A stretch of DNA of 64,000 bases from assembly GCA_910589655.1 (NCBI GenBank), contig CAJUTJ010000192.1:1-64000 (forward strand), in the 5' to 3' direction. This document shows, one piece after another, positions 1-8,501 of the stretch. The stretch's first letter is position 1, and each line of letters starts with the position of its first letter. The stretch is from an uncultured Acetatifactor sp. (GTDB lineage Bacteria > Bacillota > Clostridia > Lachnospirales > Lachnospiraceae). The notes beneath the pieces were generated by a model, which saw only the letters and a program-made list of their open reading frames with translations, had not been told where the DNA came from and did no database searches. The position numbers were made by a program, and so were the translations under genes.

Positions 1-172
1 CCATACCTGACATACCAATCATTTCCTTTCAAGAAGTATAGAAATAATTGTACACGATTGTGCGGGGATTGTCAGTTACTAAATATAATATATCAGATTT
101 TTTCTTTGGCGGATAGACATAAAATCGTGCGTTTACCGTGGCAACTGATCTTATAATGAGAAGCGCAGCAAT

Positions 173-432
173 CACTGTTCATTCGCTGCCGCCGGGAGGT
201 GTTTTCACGTTGTTTCTGCGTGAGAATGTTTCAATCTCCAGCGCTTTTTTGCGGTTTCTGTATATAGATTGTTATAAACGGAGTGAATAATAACGGATCT
301 ACAGTTACTGTTCACTCCGTTCACAGCAACCTATGCACAGAAATCGCAAAACAGCGATTTCGCGCATGTCTGTCTCGGGTTTATCACGCAGAAACAGCGT
401 GAAAACACCTCGCGGCGACAGCGAGTGAACAG
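173..432. repeat. Large imperfect palindrome of the extragenic repeat family (two arms)
   Basis: The left arm (about 173-225) and right arm (about 381-432) are near-perfect reverse complements. Both hold a GTGAAAACACCTC-like core next to CGCAGAAAC and an AGTGAACAG end. Between them are a second inverted pair, ACGGAGTGAA and TTCACTCCGT (about 280-330), and the hairpin ATCGCAAAACAGCGAT. The whole stretch could fold into one cruciform or RNA hairpin. Single arms recur in other intergenic gaps of the window. The 560 bases before the first gene hold no other recognisable gene. Confidence 0.75.
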
Positions 433-474
433 AAACGATCTACAGACTTCCTTTGTGAAAGGCTTTGAAAATAT

Positions 475-503
475 TTGAATTTTTTCGCTATGTAAATTAT
501 AAT
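475..503 (+). promoter_or_regulatory. Putative sigma-A promoter for the DUF3592-like gene
   Basis: TTGAAT at 475-480 and TATAAT at 498-503 are separated by exactly 17 bases. Transcription would begin near 510, giving a leader of about 50 nt. This favours the ATG at 561 over the upstream in-frame ATG at 465, which lies before the promoter. Confidence 0.55.
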
Positions 504-560
504 ATAAGAACCGGTATTATATTTAAATACGAAAGCATAAAAACCAAAGGAGAAGACGCT

Positions 561-998
561 ATGAAAAAAGTGTATGCATGCGGCATCATAACAGTACTTT
601 GCATTGTGGCTGCTGTGCTGTTGAGAATTCCCATGAGCAATGCGGAACTGGACTATGAGAAAGTGGACGTAAAGGTAGTCAGCTCCGAGACCAAGGAGAG
701 GGTGGTTAAAACAGGATATTCACAATCCACTATAACCACATACGATATTGTTGTCAGCTATATGGGAAAGAATTATGATTTGGAAAATGCACACGATTCT
801 TATTCCTACCGCGTGGGTTCTACCGTTACCGCCTATCTGGCCAACGGCAGGATGTATGCAAATGAAGAAGGTGTCCGAAATGCAACCCCTCAGGGCACGG
901 CATATTTTGCGGCGCTTATCGCTTCTTTCGTCATGTTTTTTGTTACTTTAATCCTATGGTCCAAGGCTGCGGAAAAGAAACGGGCAGGTAAACGGTAA
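561..998 (+). CDS. Small two-TM protein, DUF3592-like
   Basis: This 145-residue protein has an N-terminal hydrophobic segment (about residues 4-22), an outside domain of about 85 residues and a second membrane segment near residues 112-133, followed by a basic tail. The pattern of an extracytoplasmic beta-rich stretch (TYDIVVSY, GSTVTAYL) between two helices resembles DUF3592-type proteins; this is a fold-level resemblance, and the function is unknown. The start at ATG 561 is chosen because AAAGGAGAA lies just upstream and a promoter-like pair lies at 475-503. An in-frame ATG at 465 would add 32 AT-rich-coded residues with no ribosome site. The stop overlaps the next start by one base (TAATG), so the two genes are probably translated together. 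Confidence 0.75.
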   Translation: MKKVYACGIITVLCIVAAVLLRIPMSNAELDYEKVDVKVVSSETKERVVKTGYSQSTITTYDIVVSYMGKNYDLENAHDSYSYRVGSTVTAYLANGRMYANEEGVRNATPQGTAYFAALIASFVMFFVTLILWSKAAEKKRAGKR

Positions 999-1342
999 TG
1001 GCAAGCAGGCAGGAATTTGTACAATATTCGACAGATCAGCTTTCGGGAGCAGGCACAATTACTTATCGGAAAATGTTCGGTGAATACGGAATATATTGTG
1101 ACGGGAAATTTTTTGCGTTGATTTGTAATGATCAGCTGTTTGTCAAAATTACGGAAGCAGGAAAACGTTTGGGGCAGAGTTTGGAAACGGCGCCGCCTTA
1201 TGAAGGCGCGAAGCCTTATTTCCTGATAGATGATATTGACAACAAGGAATTTCTCACGGAGTTTGTCTCGGAGACCTGCAAGGAACTTCCTTTGCCGAAG
1301 AAAAAGACAAAATCAAAGGAAACCAGAGATAATAAAGACTAA
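998..1342 (+). CDS. TfoX N-terminal domain protein
   Basis: This 114-residue protein has the TfoX/Sxy N-terminal pattern: an RKMFGEYGIYCDGKFFALICNDQLFVK core (described here as one block near residues 24-50) and a PPYEGAKPYFLID stretch near residue 65, ending in a lysine-rich tail. In gamma-proteobacteria TfoX/Sxy regulates competence with CRP. In Firmicutes this stand-alone domain has no proven job, so a competence role is not implied. The start overlaps the preceding stop (TAATG), which indicates translational coupling to the membrane protein before it. Family assignment is confident; function is not. Confidence 0.85.
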   Translation: MASRQEFVQYSTDQLSGAGTITYRKMFGEYGIYCDGKFFALICNDQLFVKITEAGKRLGQSLETAPPYEGAKPYFLIDDIDNKEFLTEFVSETCKELPLPKKKTKSKETRDNKD

Positions 1343-1668
1343 GTTTCTGTAGAAAATAATATAAAAAGAAAGTATAATAAATTAAGAGAAAAGGCATCTG
1401 GTTTATTAAAAAATACAAAATATTCGCTTTACCCCTTTATATTTTGCCGGGAAAAGACGAATATGAAGATGGATGAGGTGATAACCGGTTACTGTGGTTC
1501 CGGAACACCGGGTATTTTATTTTCAGAAAACGACAAAGCCAAATAACAGGCCGAGAAAAGGCGGCAGAAAATGACAGTAGTCTCAGAATGGGAGCACTGA
1601 GTTCCGGCGGACGCATACAGGGTGCCGAAAGGCAGGGACGGAACCGAAATTAGGAGGAAAAAATAGGT
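1343..1668 (+). other. Untranslated, hairpin-rich gap before hybrid kinase
   Basis: No gene is supported in these 326 bases. The first 100 are AT-rich. From about 1480 onward the sequence is GC-richer and holds several potential hairpins: GTTCC/GGAAC near 1496-1507, CTCAG/CTGAG near 1580-1602, and a longer GTTCCG/CGGAAC stem near 1603-1644 capped by TGCCGAAAGGCA. It ends in a strong AGGAGG ribosome site at 1652. It could be a structured 5' leader of the kinase gene, but it does not match a riboswitch consensus I can recall. Confidence 0.4.
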
Positions 1669-3378
1669 ATGGGAACAGAATTTAAAGAAGATGCAACCCA
1701 GCAAATAAACAACAAGGTGGCTGAGCTTGAGGAGATAAATCAGGAGCTGCGCAGTGCCTATTTAAGGGAAGCTCAATATAAGAAAGCGATTTTACATGAT
1801 GCGGTCACTTTCTTCGAGGTGAATCTGAGCAAAGACAGTTTTATTGATGAGACTTCCCAGATGATAGACGGAAAAGTCTATAATTTGTTTGAGTTTATGA
1901 ATTCCAAGCCCTTTGAAACATATACGGGTTATATCGAATTCTGTGCCCTTGGCACGGAACCTGAAATATTGGATGAATTCCGGAATTTCTTTGACAGAGA
2001 CCGATTAATACAATGTTATGAAAAAGGGGAATTGGAACAAAGTTTTGAAAGCTGGATTACGGATGCCATCGGCAGGAAGCGTTTATGCGGTTATATATTG
2101 CTGTTGGGTAAAAACGAATATACGGGAGACGTGATTACTTTATTTGTAGTAAAGGATTACACTGAACAGCTGGAAAGCCAGAATCCTCTCAAAGCTGATT
2201 TGCAGCAGGCGGAAACGGTCAATCAAGCGAGAAACGAGTTTCTTTCCAATATTTCCCACGAAATCCGCACACCCTTGAATGCGATTATCGGTTATACGGA
2301 GTTGATTAAAAGCAATCTTTCCGATGCGGATAAGGTAGAGGAATACAACGAAAAAATCCATAGATCCGGAGAGCAGCTTTTATCCATTGTGAATGAGTCC
2401 CTTGAAGTTACCCGTATGGAATCCGGGAAGGTTACCTTGGCCGAGGGTAAATGCCACTTGGGAGACTTGATTGCGGACGTGGAGCGGACAATGAAGTCCG
2501 AGATAGATACAAAATCTATACGCCTGCTTTTGGATAAAACAATGGTGAGCCATTATGCGGTTATTGCGGACTATCTGCGGGTAAAAGAAGTACTATGTCA
2601 GCTGTTGGATAACGCCATAAAGTATTCCAAACCGGGAGAATATATTAACCTCACCGTGGAGGAGCAGGATATTGATTTCCCCGGCTTCAGCAAATACCGA
2701 TTCACGGTGGAAGACAACGGAATCGGCATTTCCGAGGAATTTATTGAAAATCTGTTCGAACCCTTCACAAGGGAAGACAATCCCTCCAAGAGCGGAGCCA
2801 TGGGATCCGGTCTGGGGCTGACAGTCGTAAAAAATATGGTTGAATTGATGGACGGAAATATAAGGGTCGAAAGCGAACCCGGCAAAGGCAGTAAGTTTAT
2901 GGTCAGCCTGCTCTTGAAGCTTCAGGCAGGCCAGAATCCGGAGGACGAGAACCAGTCAGGCAGTCTCCTTGATAAAGACACTTTGGAAGGAAAGAGAATC
3001 CTAGTGGTAGAGGATAACGAAGTCAATATGGAAATCGCAGAAGGCTTGCTTGGCAGTCAGGGCTTCTTGATCGACAAGGCGGAGAATGGAAGTATCGCAC
3101 TGGAGAAAGTGAAAAATTCCGCTCCCGGCTATTATGATGTGATACTTATGGATATTCAGATGCCTGTGATGAACGGACACGAGACCACAAAGGCAATCCG
3201 GCAGCTCGAAAACAAGCAGCTTGCCCAGATTCCCATTATTGCGTTGTCCGCCAATGCCTTTGCGGAGGATTATCAAGAATCCATGGAAGTAGGTATGGAC
3301 GCTCATTTTCCCAAGCCTCTTGATGCAGGCGGGCTTCAGGAAGTGATTCGAAGCGTATTGAGCAGGCATAGAAGTTAG
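1669..3378 (+). CDS. Soluble hybrid sensor histidine kinase with receiver
   Basis: The 569 residues run: a short N-terminal coiled coil (about 10-40), a PAS-like sensor region (about 40-165), a HisKA domain with the phosphorylated histidine in NISHEIRTPLN (His197), a HATPase domain with N box LLDNAIKYS (about 312-320), G1 VEDNGIGI (348-355) and G2 GSGLGL (379-384), and a C-terminal receiver. The receiver has the acidic pair at VVEDNE (Glu448, Asp449) and acceptor Asp495 in LMDIQMP. There is no membrane segment, so it should sense a cytoplasmic signal. No output domain or separate response regulator lies beside it, so the phosphate target is unknown. The start has an AGGAGG site 11 bases upstream. 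It shares the HisKA/HATPase/receiver plan with the membrane kinase at 5955-8501. Confidence 0.93.
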   Translation: MGTEFKEDATQQINNKVAELEEINQELRSAYLREAQYKKAILHDAVTFFEVNLSKDSFIDETSQMIDGKVYNLFEFMNSKPFETYTGYIEFCALGTEPEILDEFRNFFDRDRLIQCYEKGELEQSFESWITDAIGRKRLCGYILLLGKNEYTGDVITLFVVKDYTEQLESQNPLKADLQQAETVNQARNEFLSNISHEIRTPLNAIIGYTELIKSNLSDADKVEEYNEKIHRSGEQLLSIVNESLEVTRMESGKVTLAEGKCHLGDLIADVERTMKSEIDTKSIRLLLDKTMVSHYAVIADYLRVKEVLCQLLDNAIKYSKPGEYINLTVEEQDIDFPGFSKYRFTVEDNGIGISEEFIENLFEPFTREDNPSKSGAMGSGLGLTVVKNMVELMDGNIRVESEPGKGSKFMVSLLLKLQAGQNPEDENQSGSLLDKDTLEGKRILVVEDNEVNMEIAEGLLGSQGFLIDKAENGSIALEKVKNSAPGYYDVILMDIQMPVMNGHETTKAIRQLENKQLAQIPIIALSANAFAEDYQESMEVGMDAHFPKPLDAGGLQEVIRSVLSRHRS

Positions 3379-3724
3379 AAAAGTGCCCAAAACACGGCAA
3401 TTTTTATCTTGATTTAAGTTGCAGCGCGGCTGCGACATGGAAATCAGTATGTGAAGAGGCTGAAGGTTACTTTTCACACCCACGCCACCGCGAGGCATTT
3501 TCACGCGTTTTTTGCGTGACAAACCCAAGCGATTAGAATAATCGCTTGGGCAACCTGCGCGAAACCGCTGTTTTGCGGTTTCTGTGCATGCGTTACTGGC
3601 CGCGGAGTGAACAGTAACGGCTGAAGCGCAGCCGCATCATAGAATAGTGCGGATGGCTTGACAGCGTGAACCGGAATAATTACAATGTTTGTATGTATCA
3701 TATATAGGAAAGGTTGGTCAAGGG
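3379..3724. other. Gap with extragenic repeat copies
   Basis: No gene is supported here. The left part (3380-3450) holds GTGCCCAAAACACGGCA and GGCTGCGACATGGA, a mosaic also seen before aguB near 53140-53222. The right part (about 3475-3625) is a reversed arm of the extragenic repeat with GCGAGGCATTTTCACGCG and the hairpins AAGCGATTAGAATAATCGCTT and AAACCGCTGTTTTGCGGTTT, then GCGGAGTGAACAGTAACG. Ribosome-site-like AGGAAAGG sits at 3706-3713. Confidence 0.65.
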
Positions 3725-4735
3725 ATGAAGTTTTATCATATAACGGAACCTCCCCTTAAGATATATGGTCTTGCAGTAGCGGACAGAGAGAGACGGCAGT
3801 TCTGGAGGCTGAACCGGCAAATTATGGACAGAATGCCGCAGTACGAATTTCTTGGAAAAAGATGTGTAGGAGGCAGGATCCGTTTCCGGACGGATTCTGC
3901 CGATTTCTGTGTTCGCATGACCTTGGCACAGGCGAAAGAAGACGTTAACATTCCTCTGTCCGGCTCTGCGGGGGCGGATGTATATCTTGGGAGAGGTATG
4001 GAATCCGTATTTCTGGGTTATGTTGCCCCTCAGGAGCATGTGATAGAGGAAATCACGGCGGAGAAGCTGTTTCATAAAAACAGCAGGATGGAGACGGTTA
4101 CCGTCAACCTGCCCAGAAATGATCATTTGCTCAGCATGGAAATCGGAATAGATGAAAGCGCTCATATAGAAGAAGCGGAAGAATATACATTCGCAAAACC
4201 GATCATATTTTATGGTTCTTCCATTACGGAAGGAGGCTGTGCATCCCGGGCGGGAAATGCATACACCAGCATCGTAAGCAGGTGGATGGATGCGGATTAT
4301 TATAATTTCGGGTTTTCAGGTTCTGCACGGGGAGAAAAGGAATTTGCACAGTACATAGGGGCTCTCCCGGAGCCGGGTGCTTTTGTCTATGATTACGACC
4401 ATAATTCTCCCGATCCACAACATTTGGCGGATACCCATGAGGAGTTTTTCAAGATTGTCAGGCAGGCTCATCCGGAGATTCCCGTTATAATCATGACACG
4501 GCCGGATGTGGAGGGAGATAAGGATCATGCGGCCGAGAGAAGGGATATTATCCGGCGGACTTACGAAAAGGCTGTGGCGGCAGGAGATCATAAGGTATGG
4601 TTTCTCGACGGCGGCAGATTTTTCGGCGACAATGGACGGGCCGAGTGCCTTGTGGATGGGACACATCCTAATGCTCTGGGATTTATGCGGATGGCAGAAA
4701 TATTGTATCCTGTTTTGAAAGAAGCTATGAAGTAG
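3725..4735 (+). CDS. SGNH/GDSL hydrolase family protein
   Basis: This is a predicted esterase of 336 residues. The N-terminal 150 residues form a beta-rich jelly-roll-like region (SGNH_hydro_N type). The catalytic half opens with FYGSSITEGG, where the second serine (about residue 166) is the nucleophile in place of the classical GDS. GFSGSARGE gives the block II glycine, and DGTHPNALGF near the end holds the Asp/His pair. There is no signal peptide, so it probably acts inside the cell, for instance deacetylating sugars, but the substrate is not readable. ATG 3725 is preferred over 3689 because AGGAAAGG precedes it and homologues usually begin close to MKFYHI. The aldo/keto reductase starts 14 bases after it, so the two are likely co-transcribed. 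Confidence 0.85.
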   Translation: MKFYHITEPPLKIYGLAVADRERRQFWRLNRQIMDRMPQYEFLGKRCVGGRIRFRTDSADFCVRMTLAQAKEDVNIPLSGSAGADVYLGRGMESVFLGYVAPQEHVIEEITAEKLFHKNSRMETVTVNLPRNDHLLSMEIGIDESAHIEEAEEYTFAKPIIFYGSSITEGGCASRAGNAYTSIVSRWMDADYYNFGFSGSARGEKEFAQYIGALPEPGAFVYDYDHNSPDPQHLADTHEEFFKIVRQAHPEIPVIIMTRPDVEGDKDHAAERRDIIRRTYEKAVAAGDHKVWFLDGGRFFGDNGRAECLVDGTHPNALGFMRMAEILYPVLKEAMK

Positions 4736-4748
4736 AAGGAGTGGATTT

Positions 4749-5891
4749 ATGCAATATCGGAGATTGGGAAAAACAGAATTGATGGTCAGCGAGATTGGTT
4801 TCGGCGGAGAATGGCTTGAGCGGATGGACTTGGAGGGCTGTAAGGCAATCTTTAAAGTATGTGAGGAACAGGGCATCAATTTATTTGACTGTTGGATGTC
4901 CGAACCCAATGTGAGAACCGCCATCGGGGAATGCATCAAAGATTCCAGAGAAAAATGGTATATTCAAGGTCATATCGGTTCCACATGGCAGAACGGCCAA
5001 TATGTGCGTACACGGGAAATCTCAAAAGTAAAGGAAGCTTTCGAGGATCTTTTGAACAGATTAGGAACGAATTACATAGATTTAGGAATGATACACTATG
5101 TGGATTCGGAAAAAGAGTGGGATGAAATCGTAAGCGGGCCGTTCATGGATTATGTTCTTGAGCTGAAGGAAAAGGGAATAATAAAGCATGTGGGACTCAG
5201 TTCCCATAATCCGCAGGTGGCAAAAAGGGCGGCCCTTTCCGGCAGGATCGAGATGATGCTGTTTTCCGTGAATCCGGCATTTGATCTGGTGCCGCCCACG
5301 GAAAATCTGGATGATTATTTTGCGGAGCAGTATGACGCATCGCTGGCAGGAATGGATCCCCAGAGGGCGGAACTGTATAAAATATGTGAGCAGCAGGATG
5401 TGGGAATCACGGTTATGAAGGGATATGCGGGCGGACGTCTGTTCCATGAGAAATCCTCTCCCTTTGGGGTGGCGCTGACGCCTGTCCAATGTATTCATTA
5501 TGCCCTTACAAGACCGGCGGTGGCAAGTATTATGGCTGGATATTCCGAGCCAAAACATGTCTTGGATGCGGTGGGATATGAGACGGCATCGGAGGCGGAG
5601 AAAGATTATGCCAGCATATTGGCATCGGCTCCCCATCATGCGTATAGCAAGAAATGCATGTATTGCAATCATTGCAAGCCCTGTCCCTTAGAGATTGATA
5701 TTGCCATGGTGAATAAGCTTTATGATCTGGCGGTTATGCAGGAGGAGGTGCCTTCATCCGTCAGGGCGCATTATGAGGCGTTGGAAAGAAATGCGTCCCA
5801 CTGCATTTCCTGCGGCAGCTGTGAGACCAGATGTCCTTTCGGTGTGGGCATTGTGGATAGAATGCAGAAGGCTAAGGAGCTTTTTGCATAA
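4749..5891 (+). CDS. Aldo/keto reductase-like protein with Fe-S tail, catalytic tetrad altered
   Basis: The 380 residues form an AKR barrel followed by two cysteine clusters near the end: CMYCNHCKPCP and CISCGSCETRCP, the pattern of a bacterial 4Fe-4S ferredoxin domain. The AKR tetrad is not intact. Asp47 and His116 are in place, but the Tyr position aligns with Glu52 and the Lys position with His75 (in WYIQGHIG). The second reductase in this window (19459-20601) keeps Asp52, Tyr57, Lys83 and His117. Ordinary NADPH-dependent carbonyl reduction is therefore doubtful; an electron-transfer or different redox reaction is possible. AAGGAG precedes the start. It follows the SGNH hydrolase by 13 bases. 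Confidence 0.88.
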   Translation: MQYRRLGKTELMVSEIGFGGEWLERMDLEGCKAIFKVCEEQGINLFDCWMSEPNVRTAIGECIKDSREKWYIQGHIGSTWQNGQYVRTREISKVKEAFEDLLNRLGTNYIDLGMIHYVDSEKEWDEIVSGPFMDYVLELKEKGIIKHVGLSSHNPQVAKRAALSGRIEMMLFSVNPAFDLVPPTENLDDYFAEQYDASLAGMDPQRAELYKICEQQDVGITVMKGYAGGRLFHEKSSPFGVALTPVQCIHYALTRPAVASIMAGYSEPKHVLDAVGYETASEAEKDYASILASAPHHAYSKKCMYCNHCKPCPLEIDIAMVNKLYDLAVMQEEVPSSVRAHYEALERNASHCISCGSCETRCPFGVGIVDRMQKAKELFA

Positions 5892-5954
5892 GTTACGAAG
5901 CGCCGGAAAAGATATCCGGCTGTAATGTAGTTGAGGTAAAGAGGTAATAAGGAA

Positions 5955-8501
5955 ATGAAGAACAAAACTTCTCGTTTTTTAATAGGGAGCTTTGCCCTGA
6001 TGTTTTTATTTTGTGCATTTATCTTTTTCTTTTTAATGAATCAGATGGCGGCAAAAAGCAGAGTTACCACTACCGAAATCGGTGATTTGTATATGGAGAG
6101 GATGAGCGCACAGATATCAAGCCATTTTCAAACTACAATGGATATCAAATTGGCTCAGGTAGAAAGTATTATTAAAACCATGCCTCCCGACGGAGTCCTT
6201 CAGGGGGAGGAACTCATAGAAAATATGGCTATCAGCGCTGCCGCAAGAGATTTTAAATTTTTGGCTCTTTTGGCGGAAGACGGCAGCTATCAGTTGATTT
6301 TGGGCGATCAGGTATCCATCCTCGACGTAGAGCCCTTTTTGGATGATTTGATTAACGGGCAGAAAAAGATAGCGGCGGCAAACGATGTGGATAAGGAAAT
6401 GGAGCTTGTACTGCTGGGCGTTCCTTGTCAGTATGATATGAAAGACGGTAATAAAAGCATAGCCATGGTGGGCGGCGTTGATCTGGATTATATTTATGAA
6501 ACGCTTCAACTGAATGACGGCGGAATGGAAACCTATTCCTATATCATCAGAAGAAACGGTGATTTTGTATTAAAGAGCAACAATGCGCCGGAGGATAACT
6601 TTTATGATCATATCTATGCGGTAGTGAAGAATATTAACGGAAACAGCGCCGAATCCTATGCGGAAAAAATTAAGGAAGTTATTCTCAGCCGAACTCTGTT
6701 TGCGGATATAGTAACTACTTATGACGGAACAAAATGTGTATATGTGACTCCTTTGGCCTATTCCGAATGGTATCTTGTGACAGTAATGTCATTTGATGAA
6801 CTGGATAGTATTGTGCAGAAATTAGACAATCAAAGGCTGAATGCTTTCTTGCTGGCGACATTATCAATGTTTGTAGTATTTATATTTGTTTTTGTTACTT
6901 ATTATAAGATGACAAAAACACAGCTTGCCGAGACGGAAGAGGCGCGTAACGAAGCTATAAATGCGAATAAGGCGAAGAGTGAATTCTTGTCAAATATGAG
7001 CCATGATATCAGGACTCCCATGAATGCCATTATCGGGATGACTACTATCGCCACTAACAACATTGACGACAAGAATCAACTGATGAACTGTCTGAGAAAG
7101 ATTTCCCTTTCCAGCCGCCATCTTTTAGGGCTTATCAATGATGTACTTGATATGTCAAAGATCGAGAGCGGCAAGATGACCCTCAATCCGGAGACGCTCT
7201 CTCTGCGCGAGGCAGTGGAAAGCATTATAAGTATTATTCTGCCCCAGACTAAGGCAAAGAATCAAAGGTTTGAAAGCTATATCTCCGATATTATGGTGGA
7301 GAAGGTATACTGTGACGGTATCAGGCTGAATCAGGTATTGATTAATTTTCTTTCCAATGCCTATAAGTTTACACCCGAGGGTGGTGAGATTTCGCTTTCT
7401 TTATGTCAGGAGGAATCCCCCAAGGGAGACGGCTATGTGCGGGTTCATTTCCGCGTGAAGGACAACGGAATCGGAATGTCCTCTGAATTTCAAAAGAAAA
7501 TATTTGAGTCTTTTGTGAGGGAGGATAATGCCAGAGTAAATAAGACGGAGGGTTCCGGTCTCGGAATGACTATCAGCAAGTATATTGTGGATGCTATGGG
7601 AGGAACCATTGAATTAAAGAGTGAGACAAACAAAGGAACAGAGTTCCATGTGACCTTTGATTTGGAGAAAGCTGTGGAAGAGGAAGAAGATATGACGCTT
7701 CCCGGCTGGAATATTCTTTTGGTCAACGGCAACGAACAGGTGTGTAAGGAAACGTCAGCTCGTTTAAAAGAAATGTCCGTTCACTGCGACTGTGCATCGG
7801 ACGGTAAGGCGGCTTTGGATATGGTGGAAAAACGCTGTAAACGGCAGGATGCTTATCAGCTTGTGTTGATTGACCGGGGGACGGAAGACAAGGCCTGCAT
7901 AGAAGCGGCCAAAGGAATTTACGAAAAATTCGGAGATAAGGCCCCCATATTGCTTCTTTCGGCTTATGATTGGAGTGATATGGAAAAGGATGTGAGAAAA
8001 GCAGGCGTTAAAGGCTTTATATCCAAACCCTTGTTTAAGTCCACATTGTATTATGGTATGCTACGCTATATGAATCCCGGACAGGAAGTACCGGAGGTGC
8101 AGAATGTGTCTCGAGAAGATTTTAGCGGTGTGAAAATACTGTTGGCAGAGGACAACGACTTGAATTACGAGATTGCGGCGGAACTGCTTTCCGGACGGGG
8201 AATGGAGATCGAGTGGGCTGAGAACGGCCGGATCTGTGTGGAAATGTTTGAGAAATCACAGCCGGGTTATTATGATGTTATCCTAATGGATATCAGAATG
8301 CCTGTTATGACAGGATATGAGGCAACAGAGAAGATAAGAGCGCTGGAGCGTCCCGATGCAGATCTGCCGATTATCGCCATGACGGCGGATGCTTTTGCCG
8401 AGGACATACAGAAATGCAAAGAGTGCGGAATGAACGATCATACCTCCAAACCTATTGATATGGATGCGCTGGCACATATTTTGACGCAGTATCTGAAGTG
8501 A
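5955..8501 (+). CDS. Membrane hybrid histidine kinase with two receivers
   Basis: The 848 residues run: TM1 (about 10-28), an extracytoplasmic sensor (about 30-295, Cache-like by position), TM2 (about 297-316), a short coiled linker, HisKA with His350 in NMSHDIRTPMN, a HATPase (N box NFLSNAYKF about 464-472, KDNGIGM about 502-508, GSGLGM about 533-538), then two receivers. The first receiver (about 585-705) has lost the acidic pair: VNGNE stands where two acidic residues normally bind Mg, although Asp640 remains. It is probably not phosphorylated normally. The second (about 725-845) is intact with AEDND and Asp779 in LMDIRMP. No output domain is present. The stop TGA overlaps a GTG that opens the next reading frame. 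Confidence 0.93.
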   Translation: MKNKTSRFLIGSFALMFLFCAFIFFFLMNQMAAKSRVTTTEIGDLYMERMSAQISSHFQTTMDIKLAQVESIIKTMPPDGVLQGEELIENMAISAAARDFKFLALLAEDGSYQLILGDQVSILDVEPFLDDLINGQKKIAAANDVDKEMELVLLGVPCQYDMKDGNKSIAMVGGVDLDYIYETLQLNDGGMETYSYIIRRNGDFVLKSNNAPEDNFYDHIYAVVKNINGNSAESYAEKIKEVILSRTLFADIVTTYDGTKCVYVTPLAYSEWYLVTVMSFDELDSIVQKLDNQRLNAFLLATLSMFVVFIFVFVTYYKMTKTQLAETEEARNEAINANKAKSEFLSNMSHDIRTPMNAIIGMTTIATNNIDDKNQLMNCLRKISLSSRHLLGLINDVLDMSKIESGKMTLNPETLSLREAVESIISIILPQTKAKNQRFESYISDIMVEKVYCDGIRLNQVLINFLSNAYKFTPEGGEISLSLCQEESPKGDGYVRVHFRVKDNGIGMSSEFQKKIFESFVREDNARVNKTEGSGLGMTISKYIVDAMGGTIELKSETNKGTEFHVTFDLEKAVEEEEDMTLPGWNILLVNGNEQVCKETSARLKEMSVHCDCASDGKAALDMVEKRCKRQDAYQLVLIDRGTEDKACIEAAKGIYEKFGDKAPILLLSAYDWSDMEKDVRKAGVKGFISKPLFKSTLYYGMLRYMNPGQEVPEVQNVSREDFSGVKILLAEDNDLNYEIAAELLSGRGMEIEWAENGRICVEMFEKSQPGYYDVILMDIRMPVMTGYEATEKIRALERPDADLPIIAMTADAFAEDIQKCKECGMNDHTSKPIDMDALAHILTQYLK

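Noticed and set aside
998..1342. Competence locus
   Set aside because: A lone TfoX N-terminal domain without com genes does not support competence.
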